Of a stretch of 64,000 nucleotides of DNA, positions 41,964-53,745 are shown piece by piece. The notes under the pieces are model-generated. The model saw only the letters and a list, made by a program, of their open reading frames with translations. It made no database searches and was not told the origin of the DNA. The stretch lies in assembly GCA_030267965.1 (NCBI GenBank), contig BRYA01000527.1:8150-72149 (forward strand), written 5' to 3'. Both the position numbers and the translations under genes were made by a program. The stretch is from Triparma columacea. Taxonomy: Eukaryota > Sar > Bolidophyceae > Parmales > Triparmaceae. Numbering within the stretch: position 1 is the stretch's first letter; each line of letters starts with the position of its first letter.

Positions 41964-42400
41964 GATTGTTGTAGGGGAGATGGAAAGGGTGTAACGATAC
42001 AATAATTAGCAATGGGTAGCAGATAGGTGAGTAGAACTTTTTGCCAGTTCAGATGTGCTTTGTGGGCTTTGAGTGGTAATTGAACGGAGGAGAACGCAAT
42101 ATTGAAATCAACAACACAGAGAGCGCGCTCTCTCTGCGTAGGGCGAATGAACAGAGCAGAGAAATATTGACGTGTGATAGATTTCCTTTGGGGTAAAAAG
42201 GGTGATAAAAAATTAAAACCTCTTTCACGTTACCCGTCTCGAATATAAACTCGGCCATCACTCGATCCACGTTCAACCCCCCCACGCTTTCAATTATAAT
42301 AAACCTAGAGAGTCGACGAAGTCATCGAAGAATAGTGGCAGATGGCGAACTGCAAAAGGGCTTCACCTCTCGCAGAGGACAAATCTGGCCAAAATCTACA
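41964..42400. other. Divergent intergenic region
   Basis: 437 bases upstream of the basic protein (minus) and the plastid-type protein (plus). An open frame on the minus strand, 42049-42258 (69 codons, starting MAEFIFETGNVKE), looks somewhat protein-like at its start, but it has no splice or homology support and I leave it uncalled. Confidence 0.3.
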
Positions 42401-43677
42401 ATGAAGCTGCTAATCGCAACCCTCCTGGTATCGTCTACTTTTGCATTCACACCAAGCCTTATCAATCGTCCCTCATTTTTGCTCAAAGGGAGTGAGTACC
42501 TTAAATTGGGTTCACCACTTCGGGGCTTTCTTTTCAGTCTCATCCCATTTTAATCCTTTCTAACTCTCGTTCCCCCACTTATCTCCAAACCTAGAGCTTG
42601 ATGACTTCTCAAAGGATATAATTCCAACAGATGAGTCTAAGAAGGCCAATCCTGAGCGTGATTCTTACCGTGCCAACGTCAAAGATCAGAAGGATGTAGA
42701 CAGGTTCGGGCCAGGGACTTACGAGGACTACGTTGACTTTGGGGACGAGTTTGATGGGGGAGACGGACAGATGGGTGTGGCGGGAGACGGGCAGAAGGGA
42801 CTTGAGAAGGTAGGCAGGAATGAGGACGTTGAAGAGGGGGGTGGGGGGTGGATTGGAGGAGTTGGTTAGTTAGTTGAAATGGGGGAGGGGGGGGGGGGAG
42901 CAAAGCTGCGGCTAGCGAAAGTGGTGGCACAAGGGGAAGATTTTTTCGAGACATGAGCGGATTTAGGAAGCTTTGTTGACAACACCACAGCTGTCAAATG
43001 CATTTTCCTCACACCCCCATCCCACCCCCCCTTAACCTCAGATCGGCGAGGACAGCGAGGAAACTATAGTAAAGGCTCGATCCGCCAAGACAGTCGGTTT
43101 CAAGTCCCGCGAGAGGTCTGCCAAGAATGCCTGGGGCACAAGCAACGGTTACGCCGACAAGCTCCGCGAGCAGGGAATGGACACCGCCAAGGCCCAGATG
43201 CTCGAGAACTGGCAGAACCAGAACAACGTCAAGGCGAGGCGGAAGGAGGCGAGGTTCCAGACGGAGGAGTTTGACGCGCTAGCGTCAGACAAAATGGAGG
43301 ACGAGGACTGGAGGAAACTTGGATCGTTCGGAGTGGAAAGGAACCAAGAGTTCGACCTCGACGAGACCTTCGGCGAGGTCGTGGCCGGAGACTCCATCGA
43401 GGCCGAGCTCACCTTGACTGCCAGAATGGGAGGAACGACGTACGAGGAGCTCAAGGTCGGGAACCCCTACATGGGCTTCGCCGACTTCAGGGCCAGCTTC
43501 ACTGGGGGAAGCAGCAGGGAGTTCACCGTCGAGCCCACCGAGGGGGCCATGAGCAAGGACCCTGTGGACTTCATCGTAAGGTTCAACCCTCAGGGACCTG
43601 AGCTGCAGATGGGGACGCTGGTGATTGAGACAGAAGACTTTAAGAAGACTTGGAACTTTGTGGGGAAGACCGGCTAG
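42401..43677 (+). CDS. Plastid-targeted protein of unknown function
   Basis: Model: join(42401..42491, 42595..42809, 43042..43677), 313 aa; phases 1 and 0. The start codes a signal peptide (KLLIATLLVSSTFA) directly followed by F-T-P, the ASAFAP-type cleavage context with a Phe at +1 that marks bipartite targeting to secondary red plastids in stramenopiles. The mature part is hydrophilic and acidic, with GFKSRERSAKNAWG, MLENWQNQNNVKARRKEARF and a C-terminal beta-rich domain (PVDFIVRFNPQGPELQMGTLVIET). I know no name for this family. The presequence is the best single clue in the window that the organism has a complex plastid. Confidence 0.7.
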
Positions 43678-43889
43678 GGTTATAGCAGGGAGGGAGCAAC
43701 TAAACAGGGACAATTTGTCGGTCTCATGTTTAGGTTTAGGGAATGGGGGCTGGGTTGAGATAGGGGTTTGAGTTGGGAGTTTTGGGGGTGGTGAGAAGAG
43801 ATTAGGTGAAGCTGCTTATATGAAAACGTTGGCTTTGTTTGCGATGTTGGGTTATTTCAACGTATTATCCAACATGGGGGCCATCATCA

Positions 43890-46175
43890 TCACCCCACGA
43901 AATCCGTAACCATGTCAACAACTTCCCCGAGCCCATCAAGGGTCTTGCCTGCGTAATCAGTCTTGTCCAGTCCCGCGATCTCGCAGACTACGGCGAGCGA
44001 AGCGAACGAAGGGTAAGGGGGTAAGGGGTGGGGAAAGGTCACGGAGCAGTGGCAGCAATCGCTTCGCCCGTACGTACACTCCTTGAGCACTTGGTTGGCC
44101 TCGTGCCTGTCCCTCGGTAGAGGGATGTGATGGGCCACTTGGCACTTGTTCTGCTTTATCTCCGTTATGTAGCAGAGGATGTGCCCCTTGGACTTCGTCG
44201 GGACGAGCCCGTACGCGGGAATGGTCATTAAACGGGTGGGGATTTTAAGCCCAGTACGCCCACTTTCCATTGGCTCCTTGTTCCTGTTTATTTTCGGATT
44301 GAAAGCGTACATGCTGTACCAGAAACCTGTGTGCGGGTTGATCTGCGGCGACGACGCAAACGGGTTTTAGTGATTGCTTATTTAAGCGCGCGTACTGTCG
44401 CTTCGCGGCTCACCGTGCAGACTGGCTTCGCCTTCAGTGTATCGTAGGCGGCAGACCTGAGGGCTGTGGCGTTCGGTTTCCCCCCACCCAATTCACCTAA
44501 CTGTGTGGTTTTCTTCCACAAAGTCTGATCGGGAGTCGGACCAAACAGCAACTCGATGTAATCCGTCCACAGCTCCTTGTCAACAATCCTGGGTAAGAGC
44601 GAACGAGGGTTTAGTGCTTCCGAAGTTTGGCGTGGTCACGGGTCAGGGAGGAACGTACCAACCGTGCACGTTCTTGGGGTCTAGCTTCACGTCTATCTTC
44701 GCGATGGCCCTGTTGAGTGAGTTGGCGTGGGTTGTGTAACAGCAAGCACAGGAAAAGAGGATTACCGCGAAGAAGCAGAGCCCGATGAATTCGGCTGAAC
44801 TGTGCCCGCTTTCGTCGTCGTATAGGGTTAGCGCCCAGGCGAACAGGACGCAGATCACCAAGGCAACCCCGAAGACCACGGCCTTCACCTTGCTTTGCTC
44901 AGTCGAATTTTTCTGCTGCTCGATGAGGTCGGCCCGCCACTCGCTGAGCGCCCCCACGACCTCCAGGCTGTTCTGCCCGACCGTGGACCACTTCTCACGG
45001 GCACCTGCGCGCCAGCAAAGGAGTGCGAGATCAAGGCGAGCGTGAAAGTCGGGTGAGGGTGTTGTGGGGCGGGGATAACAGCTCGGCAACAACACGGAAG
45101 CAGCAGTTGTTACAGCAGTAGCAGCAGCAGTACTTTCTTTGCGCTCACTTCGCTCGCGTGCGTACCTTCCGGCGGCTTAGCCATCGGCGCGATCTCGCCC
45201 ATAAGGGACGGCCGCGCCGAGAACCGCCGGTTGGGCTTGGGTGGGGCCAGGGCGCTCGAGTCCTCCTCCGTGGTCCCGGCGGCGACACCATCGTCGACTA
45301 CGAAAACGAAGGGCTCCCCCTTCTTAGCCGCACTGAAGTAGGAGCTGACATCCGCCGCCTTGGTAAGGCGCCGGGACGCCTTGAGGCCACTCGGAGACTC
45401 AACATAGGGAACGACGTTGCCGACGCTCAGATTTATTCCAGCAGCGGCCCAATCTTGGTTTAGAGCGGAGACCACCATGCCTACTCCAGGCTTGTCCTCC
45501 AAGGTGACGCCGAACTGGTTGGGGCTGGGTTAGTGAATGAGGCGCGTCGATCGGTCGCTGCTGTAGGTATGGACGCACCTCCTCGTTGTCGTCCCGTTTC
45601 TTCACGGTCATTCGGCGGGGTGGTTGCTTGCCAGGCACTTGGACGAGGAACATCCGGTCGGGCCCGAGCTCCTCCGGGACAGCCACCTGCACGGAGCCGC
45701 CGGGGCCCTGGACCACGATCTCGGCTCCGGCCTCCACATCCTCCGGGCACGTAACCGTGAACATCACAGGCGGGGGGGCCTCCACCGGCTCGACCGCTGG
45801 TGCCTCCTCATCGTGCTCCGTCGGCATTTGGAGAGCCGACCTCTCATCTCCAACCTGGTTGATTCTCCAACCATTTGGTTCCTCTTCCTTTTCCTGCTTC
45901 TTCTTGCACATCATACGCAGTAAGCCCCCCATGATGAAGGGGACGACGAAGTACCAGAAGACCCATTCGAGTATGTATGAAGGCGAAGTTATGTCATCAT
46001 CAGCGTCATCATAATTGGTGGAGGGGGGGACATAATCATCATCATCATCATGATACAATGCTCGATGCATGTGGAAGGGGGTTGGGGTCGGATGGGAAGG
46101 GAAAACACCCGAGCCTGAATCATCACTGTAGCTGGGCGCCGCCATGAGGCAAGCAAGCACCAACACGGCTTGCAT
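43890..46175 (-). CDS. Secretory-pathway membrane protein of unknown function, 609 aa
   Basis: Model: complement(join(43890..43987, 44078..44342, 44414..44588, 44659..45004, 45166..45514, 45579..46175)). Six exons; all five junctions agree in phase (0, 1, 2, 0, 1). A signal peptide (MQAVLVLACLMAAPSYS) is followed by an Asp-rich segment and a membrane span (~67-89, WVFWYFVVPFIMGGL). Residues ~200-260 resemble a PDZ-like fold: FGVTLEDKPGVGMVVSALNQ and AAGINLSVGNVV. A pair of membrane spans comes at ~350-405. The C-terminal ~180 residues contain INPHTGFWYSMYAF and many Cys/His (CQVAHHI). I cannot name the family. Neighbours give no hint. Confidence 0.6.
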
Positions 46176-46498
46176 TTAGGGTGTGTGTGTGTGTGTGTGG
46201 GGAGTGGGGTCTTGGGGTGTGTGAGCTAACCCCCCTGGCAGTCAGAGTCAGAACTGAAATTTTCTTCGGCACCAAATCGCTCAAAAAAGTTTGGAATAAA
46301 TAAGATTAGGCAAAAAGGCAAAATAAAGAGTGAAAGAACAACCTCGAAAGATAAAACGCACCCTTAAGTTCTTGCACACTATTAAATTAGGACGTAAGGC
46401 AAAAAGAAGGCAAAAAAATCGAGAAGGAAGTTGAAATTAGCCGAGTCCCGTGACTAAATTCCTCAAATTCCTCAAATTTGACCTCAATACGACACAAT
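46176..46498. other. Divergent intergenic region
   Basis: 323 bases between the minus-strand secretory gene and the plus-strand DnaJ gene. GT-repeat (46182-46198), A-rich runs and AAAGGCAAAAT-like repeats (AAGGCAAAA occurs about three times, 46312-46405). No gene seen. Confidence 0.4.
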
Positions 46499-47943
46499 AT
46501 GGCTCCAAATCTTGACTCAAAGGACTATGTAAGTAGTGTAATTACACGTATAAATCCAGTACCATCACAACATATGCCTATATGCGCCTATAAGAGCAGA
46601 TAATGAAACTTGTTGACGACCTCTTTTGTTCCTTTTTGTACCAATTGTTCCCTTTTGTTCTCTTCCACAACTACAACGATTTTCAACAATACGAGCCCAT
46701 CATATTGACCATATCATTCTCTTCTATCATATTCTCGCTATCATTCACCTCCATTTATTCACATTCAACATACCCATTGTTATCTCACCATTCTTGTCAT
46801 CTCACCATCCCACCTTTCACCTCCCCTCACTCACCACAGTACGAGATCCTGGGAGTGCCCCGTTCTGCCGCCCCCGCCGCCATAAAGAAGGCTTACCACA
46901 AGCTCGCTGTAAAGTACCACCCCGACAAGAACAAGGAGGCCGACGCAACCCAGAAGTTCCAAAAAATATCCGCAGCTTTCGCGACCCTCTCCGACGCCTC
47001 TAAGCGTCGCGAGTACGACACGTTCGGTTCCGATGGTCCCTCCAACTTCTCAGGCTCCGCCGACGCCGGGGCTGGCTTCCCGGCGGGTGGGGGCCAGGCG
47101 GGCTTCTCTGGGGGCATGGGGGGGGGACAACAAATGAGCAGGGAACAGGCGGAGGCTATGTTCAGCATGTTCTTCGGGGGGAACGACCCATTCGGGGGTG
47201 GGGGGGGGGACCCGTTCGCGGGGATGGGGGGGATGGGAGGGATGGGAGGGATGGGAGGGATGGGACAGAGAATGTCTTTCGGAAATATTGGAGGGATGGG
47301 AGGGATGGGACAGAGAATGTCCTTCGGAGATATGGGTGGTATGGGGGGTCAGAGAATGTCCTTCGGGGATATGGGTGGTATGGGTGGTATGGGTGGTATG
47401 GGTGGTGCAGACTCACACGGTCGTTCTTCAAAGAGGCAAAACACGTCCTCCTCCTCCAACCTGTTTGGGACCATTAAGGTGGGGACACCTGTGACCTTAA
47501 GGGGCCTGTCGAAGGAGGCCATGAACGGGACCAGGGGAACGATCGCAGGTTGGGACCCCCGGACTAACAGGCACATCTTCAAGGAGGACCGCGGGGGGAA
47601 CGGAAGCCCGGAGTCCGTATCAATAAAGAGGGAGAACCTACAGCAGCACCCCACAGTAACGATCTCCGGGACTAGCAAGGCAAACCTCAACGACAGGTCG
47701 GGAAGGATCGTCAGCTACGTCGAGGACACGGCCAGGTACAACGTAAGGCTGGGGGAGAAGACAGTGGCCTTGAAGAGCTCCAACTGCCTGTTACCGCCCG
47801 GGACGGTTGTGAGACTAGAGGGGCTAAAGAGCACGGGCTTTAACGGGAAGTGGGGAACGGTAGAGGGGAGGGAGGATGGGAAGTACATCGTCAGGATGGA
47901 GGAGAGGAGGATGAAGGTGGGGCTGGCCAACTGTGTGTGTTGA
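46499..47943 (+). CDS. DnaJ (J-domain) protein with Gly/Met-rich linker and three C-terminal beta-repeats
   Basis: Model: join(46499..46528, 46840..47943), 377 aa; the first exon is exactly ten codons, phase 0. The J domain is at residues ~10-75 with the HPD motif (KYHPDKNKE), which stimulates Hsp70 ATPase. Then a G/F- and GGM-repeat linker (nine-base repeats), and from ~200 three units of a ~45-residue beta motif: V.L.GL....NG..G.V......Y.V, as in TVVRLEGLKSTGFNGKWGTV. The zinc-finger and substrate-binding domains of class A/B DnaJs are absent. The closest analogy for the units is SH3/KOW-type barrels; this is inference. Cytosolic by lack of signal. Confidence 0.88.
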
Positions 47944-48343
47944 AATTTTAAGAAGACAAGTGTTTCCCTGAGGAGAGGCAAATCAACGCCATCGGCAAGA
48001 GTTTTTTTGGAGGCCTCCAAACCATTTTGAGTCCCATCCTCCCTTTGTTTTTTCTTCCTTTTTGGTGTTCCCCCTTGGAGGGAGGGATTTTAGCATTATT
48101 GGCAAGAAAGCTGTATTATAGGCTTTAGATACTTTTTACAACCTACCTAACTCTTCATAATACAAACACAACGATACTACCATCTACATCATATCCAAAC
48201 ACATTGTAATTTGCTTAAATTTGGTCCCCAACAAAACTACATCGTCAAAATCCCTAACTTTCAATCTCCTCCTCTCCATCCGAGCGTTTACGCTATATCT
48301 TAGCTCATACGATATCAGTACTACCACTTTCATCTTCTCCGAG
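47944..48343. other. Intergenic region
   Basis: 400 bases between the DnaJ gene and the second BspA-LRR gene, both on the plus strand. AT-rich, CTTTTTGG-type runs, no gene. Unlike LRR genes 1 and 3, there is no TATAAAAG motif immediately before the start at 48344. Confidence 0.35.
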
Positions 48344-49447
48344 ATGTCCAGCTCAGCAGTGTACTCTGGCGTAGAGAGCTTCAAAGGCAATCACGAACTC
48401 ACGGAGGTGACTTTTGCAAAGGGAGTGACAACAATTGGCAAAGGCACCTTCGCAGGATGCTCCTCCCTCATGGCCATCACAATCCCGGACTCAGTGACGA
48501 TGATTGGCGAAAGAGCCTTCATGGAATGCTCCTCCCTCGCAGCCATCACAATCTCGGACTCAGTGACGTCGATTGGCAAAGAGGCCTTCAGGTGTTGCTC
48601 CTCCCTCGCAGCCATCACAATCCCGGGCACGGTGACGTCGATTGGCTATTGCGTCTTCGAAGGATGCTCCTCCCTCGTGACCATGACAATCCCGGACGGA
48701 GTGACGACGATTGGCATTTATGCCTTCAGGTGTTGCTCCTCCCTCGCAGCCATCACAATCCCGGACTCTTTGACGTCGATCGCCAATGAGGCCTTCGAAG
48801 AATGCTCCTCCCTCACAGCCATCACAATCCCGGACTCAGTGACGTCGATTGGCTATGAGGCCTTCTGGGCATGCTCCTCCCTTGCAGCCATCACAATCCC
48901 GGACTCAGTGACGACGATTGGCGAGGGCGCCTTCCATGGATGCTCCTCCCTCGCAGCCATCACAATCCCGGACTCAGTGACGATAATTGACCGTAACACC
49001 TTCTCGGGATGCTCCTCCCTCACGGACATCACCATCCCAGATGGAGTGACAACAATTGGCGAACTCGCCTTCTACGAATGCTCCTCCCTCACGGCCATCA
49101 CCATTCCGGACGGAGTGACGTCGATTGGCACTTGGACCTTCTACGGATGCTCTGCCCTGACGAGACTCAGTTTATCTCCTGCCGTCTCCATCGGTAGAGA
49201 CTGCTTCCTCAACTGCACTGCCCTAATCTCTGCCGCTGCCTCGCAAAACATGCCGACAGTCGAGGACCTCCTCCATTCTAGGTGGCACCGCATACTTGAA
49301 CGCGTCACCGTTTTGTCCTGCCTCAAGACACTCTTGGAGGACCAAAATGCACCTAACCCTAACGGAGGCGAATCGCTCACACTTGGGGTAACTGCCAAGG
49401 AGAGGCTCCCGAAGGTTATGTGGAGAGTTATTCTGGAATTTCTGTAA
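48344..49447 (+). CDS. BspA-type leucine-rich repeat (LRR_5) protein 2
   Basis: Single exon, 367 aa from ATG at 48344, chosen because it leads straight into SSSAVYSGVESF, the same opening as the other copies (TAVYSGTESF). Eleven regular repeats (F..CSSLAAITIPDSVTSIG..A), two cap units and the shared tail (RLPKVMWRVILEFL). It lacks the acidic head of copies 1 and 3. Same inferred adhesion/recognition role as for LRR gene 1, with no signal peptide. It is the most diverged of the three in its flanks. Confidence 0.9.
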   Translation: MSSSAVYSGVESFKGNHELTEVTFAKGVTTIGKGTFAGCSSLMAITIPDSVTMIGERAFMECSSLAAITISDSVTSIGKEAFRCCSSLAAITIPGTVTSIGYCVFEGCSSLVTMTIPDGVTTIGIYAFRCCSSLAAITIPDSLTSIANEAFEECSSLTAITIPDSVTSIGYEAFWACSSLAAITIPDSVTTIGEGAFHGCSSLAAITIPDSVTIIDRNTFSGCSSLTDITIPDGVTTIGELAFYECSSLTAITIPDGVTSIGTWTFYGCSALTRLSLSPAVSIGRDCFLNCTALISAAASQNMPTVEDLLHSRWHRILERVTVLSCLKTLLEDQNAPNPNGGESLTLGVTAKERLPKVMWRVILEFL

Positions 49448-49591
49448 CTCTAAAGTCGTGAGTGTCGCGTGTATAAAAAAGTTTGCGTTGTGTAATGATA
49501 CAAACATGTGCTTTCAAAAACGTCACCGCTTCAACCTCTTCCCCCCCCCCCCCCCATTGCCTAACGAGAGCCAAGCCACAAACTTGTTGTC

Positions 49592-52500
49592 TTAGTAGAT
49601 ATCATCGTCCTTCCATTCCTGTTCGTGTCTATATTTAAAATCGACGCCAACCTCCTTCATCCCCCCCACAATCCACTCCTTCATTTCCCTCTTCCCTAAA
49701 TTCCTCTTCGCTTCATTCCACTCATACCAACTCGTCCTCTTAACCTTCCATCCCTGGCTCTCCAGTACCCTACCCTTTACCTTGTGCAGTCCGTTCGGCT
49801 CCTCCTTCGTACCTCTTCTAAAGAAGTTCCTCCCGTCTAAAACCCAAGCTACGTTCTCTGCTTTCCAAGCGTACTGTATAGCCATGTCACTATCCTCCCC
49901 CCCCCCCCACCCCCTTCCCCCCTCCGTGTATTTAAGCGGTGAGTTCCACCTCCCCCATGTCTTTGCAATGTCTAATTTGTACATGCGTCTAGAGACGTCA
50001 CCGCTGAAGTTGTCGACCTTTTTATTTTTGTTGAACGCGTTCTCCAAATTTATACCGTATTCCTCCTCACCCCATCTCAACATCCTCGCATCATCTAATG
50101 GTAGCTCTATACCAGCGGCCTTTGTGGCGACGATAACATTACGGAGTTTATTGATATGAATATCCTGTATAACCTCCTCCCCATCAATCGGTAGTATCAT
50201 CCACATTTCCTTCACGATATCCCTAACCCAGTCAAGCTCGAGCATCTCCATCCCCCCTAAACCACCGTCGACCATGCATATACCCCAGAGGTAGTTGGAG
50301 AAATCTGTGATTGAGCCGGAGGATATTATCACGTCTCCGATTGTACGGAAGATACCGTCAGACTGGAAGTGATGTGTGTGCGTGTGTGTGTGTATGTGTT
50401 AGCCCTTTTATATCCCACCATAACCCCCTTTTCCCTCCTCAATTCTCCCCATCCCCCCCCCCCCCCCTTCCTTAAAGTTTCTTAATCCTGTATCTTCTTC
50501 ACTCTCACCTCCTGTATCCCCCAATCCCCTTTATACCCTAATTTCCCCACCCCCATAACATACTCCCCTCCCTCTCTCGCTCCCCCAACAACCCTGTATC
50601 TTTTATCGTGTTTTAACCCTTTAACTATTCTATTAGTAACCTCTGGGCCCGTTAATACGGACTGTAATAAAGGTATAGGGTGTCCGTATTTAGAAGCGTA
50701 GTTAAGTAAACGTGAGGCGGCTTTTAACTCGCAGTGGCGGGTGAATAATACACGTAATGTTGAGTAGTTATCCTCCATACCTTTCGCGAAATTTTCACCA
50801 GGGTCGTGTAGTTTTGTAAGGCAGGATGCGTAGTTACCGAGTTCTGTTGTGCTTCCTTTTTTTAATAGTGATAGTTCGAGACGGTTTGAGAGAGAGGGGG
50901 AGGAACGGAGAGACTTAATGGAGGGTAGAGCGAGGCATTTCTTTCGTGTACCTAGACCTGTACCTGTCATTAGTACTGTCTTTATGTAAAGCATCTTCAG
51001 AACCTGCGTAACATGGTGGGTGTGTGGGGGGGGGGGATAACCGGGAATCATAAGTTAGCTTCACTCGTTTCCCCCCTTCAAAAAACCTTCCCCTCAACTG
51101 TTGTCTCCTCCCCCTCACTCTCCCTCACCTCTTTACAATCCCCTCTTTCAAAGACGTCCTTAGTCCTCCCTTCCTCATCTCCATATATATTTTCAATAAC
51201 CTTCCTCCCCTTCCCCCTCCTAACAATCTCCTCCATAACATCATCCCTCTTCCAAAGTATCTCCTCCATCCCTTTAACATAACACCCCCCTTTCTCCGTT
51301 ACACCTACAATCATATCAGTAAGTGTCTCACATAACCCTTCCTTAATTAGGTATTTAACACCCTCCTCATCACGGAGTACGGTAGACATGGTTGTAACAG
51401 CTGCGTTAATAGCCCCTATATTACAGAGCGCGATTATAATATCAGGTACATTCAGCGACGTACCGTTACGAACAATGTAGTCTTGGAAGTTTGAACGTGA
51501 GAAGTTTTGAGATATACAAGAAGCGAATGATGTGGTTATAGGGGAGGGGGGGGGAGGGAGGATTATTGACATACCTTTTAGGTACATACTTATATATCGC
51601 ACCTCCTGGGGGGGGAGGAGGTTTGAGGTGAGTTTTGTTTTGGAAAGCCTTGTGAAACCTTTTGTGTAAAGGTTACAGCTTTGTCATCATGCGTAGAATG
51701 CGATTTCCCTTTCTTTGTGCTTCCTTCTCTCCTCCTCTTTTCTCTTCCCCCCTCCCTCCCTCCCCCCCCTTTCTATCTTACCTCTTCTTCTAAAATCCTC
51801 TCTGCAATATCCCTCCCTCCCGCCATTTCCCCCACCCCTTCAACAACTCCCCCCCCTTTCCCCATCCCATAAACCATCATAATAATCTCCATCGTACAAC
51901 ACTCCCTCCCTAACTCAACAGACTTTCTAGATAGCAATGAAGGGAAGGTTGTAGGGAAACATCCTAGGTTACCAAAGTAGTATGAAGCGTTACACCACTC
52001 CCTTGAGGTTAAGTATGAGTCGTTTGATATTAGTTTGGATGTTAGGAAGTTGCAAAAGTCTAGGAAACGGACGTCGTTTATTAACCTATGACGACGGGAT
52101 GACCTGATGGAGGGGGAGGGACTGTTTATTGTCTTTGAAAGCTGGGAGAGTAAGGCGACGCTATTTGTACCGGAGTAACCGCGACTGTTGTGGGTGAAGT
52201 GATCAAGGAGAAGAGACACGGCTTTTGGGGGAGGGACGTGGAGACGACGGGGATCGGAAGTGGGGGTTGTGGTTATTGACATTATGTATGAGTTTAGGAC
52301 GTAGGGGTGAGGGATTGTGGTGTTGTCGTTTGTAGTTGTGGAGAAGCTGTTGGTGTTGGTTTTATTGTTGCTTCTTATGGAGGTCAGGGATGAGGTAGAG
52401 GAGGAGGTAGAGGAGGTAGAGGAGGAGGAGGTTGTAAATGTACGTATATTAGATGTTGTATGTATATTATGTATATTATATGGTGTAAAGATATCGTATC

Positions 52501-52720
52501 TATCTTGATATGTCGTTAATATCCTTTTTGCGTCCTTTTTGGGCGAAATATTTGGGTTGATGTTGGTAATTTTCGGAATGTTTTTTGTTCGAAGTGTATT
52601 ATATTTCTCATTTGTGTGTTTATTCCTATAATTGTATCGCAATGGTGTTTTGTTTTGACGATATGTTGTGTGTATAGTATTATGAATGCGTAAAGCTGAA
52701 AATTGAGACAATCTCCTCAT
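49592..52720 (-). CDS. RAP-domain organelle RNA-binding protein
   Basis: Model: complement(join(49592..50362, 50509..51003, 51129..51481, 51575..51605, 51782..52720)), 862 aa. Phases 0, 1, 0, 0; one exon is only 31 bases. The N-terminus is Arg/Ser/Thr/Asn-rich without acids (RRLSQFSALRIHNTIHTTYR), a mitochondrial presequence type. The middle is helical. The C-terminus has the RAP domain: WVLDGRNFFRRG, LESQGWKVKRTSWYEW and KREMKEWI. RAP proteins process or stabilise organelle transcripts (FASTK, OPR-like). The intron at 51482-51574 is 93 bases and in frame, so a form with 31 extra codons is possible. Confidence 0.75.
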
Positions 52721-53745
52721 GCCCAATCTTTGCCCAATCCACTTTGGAAGAAAAGCTCGGGAGAGTCCGGAGACTCTCTTTGCTCCTTCTGGAGGCCTTG
52801 GGGGTCGCCTTGATCTTCATGTTCTGTACATGAAAGGTTGTTGGTTGTTGAGTGTTAGATACGCCAAGAAAGTTAGTCGGGGCGAACTCACCCAATGGTA
52901 AAAATATGTCAACAACAACACAACCTCGGTCGCATCATTATTTCAATCGCAGTTTTCAAAACATTTGCGGCCAGCAATCAACCTCACTGCCCCATTTAGA
53001 CCCACTTAATGTATATTTTGACCTCCAGGTGGGGCAAAGGGACATGGTCGACGACAAATTGAGTCAAAATTAACCTCAAGACAAACTTTGACGCCGACAA
53101 CGATGGGTCACTGAAATTAACACTTCCTCGTCACGTGCGACTCAGAAATACGTACCTCAGCTGGCTTAGGCTCGTTGATAGTTGTTTTCTCAGTAATAAC
53201 CATGTTTACGTTTGAATTTGGTGATCTGTTTGAAGATTTTTTTGACAAAAAGAAAGAGACTTTGAGACCCAAAGGCAAAAGTTGGGGTGCTCCTTTTCGG
53301 ACTTCTCTCCCCATATTTGTGTGTTGTTGTGTGCTGTTTTTGAGACACTTTTGCGACGTCTATTTGGAGACTATTTGTCACATACACAATTTGATCACAA
53401 TTTGAGCGTAAGTTGTTCTAAACAGTTTTTGAAGTCCATTCACATTCCATCATCGCATTTTTAGTCATTGGATTTGGGATTATTTAAGACACTAACAGGA
53501 CACTATCTCCTCATCTATCTTCATCTACACCTTCATCTATCTTCGTTAGTCTATCTTCAACTATCATCTTCTATCTACTTCTCCTTCTTGTAGCTGTTTA
53601 ACTCTCCTTTCTACACTAGTATCCTCGTACTCATCTCATTTCATCTCCTTTCATCTCCTCTCCTTCTATCTCACTTCATCTCATCTCCTTCATCTCCTCT
53701 CATTTCATTTCCTCAAGCAACTCTACACAACAACAAGAGCACAAT
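52721..53745. other. Long intergenic region; degenerate pyrimidine repeats on the right
   Basis: 1025 bases between the RAP gene (minus) and the Enhancer-of-zeste gene (plus). From about 53505 to 53720 it is a run of TCATCTATCTTCA- and TCATCTCCTT-like units, all pyrimidine plus A, probably the 5' leader or promoter of the plus gene. A plus-strand open frame of 67 codons (53202-53405, MFTFEFGDLFEDFF...) looks partly protein-like with a Cys-rich hydrophobic middle, but I cannot support it. No tRNA found. Confidence 0.45.

Noticed and set aside
42049..42258. Possible small minus-strand gene, 69 codons
   Set aside because: Only the first dozen residues look coding; it ends in AT-rich low-quality sequence in a promoter region.
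53202..53405. Possible small plus-strand gene, 67 codons
   Set aside because: Start and composition are suggestive, but there is no splice signal, homology or repeat evidence; left as intergenic.
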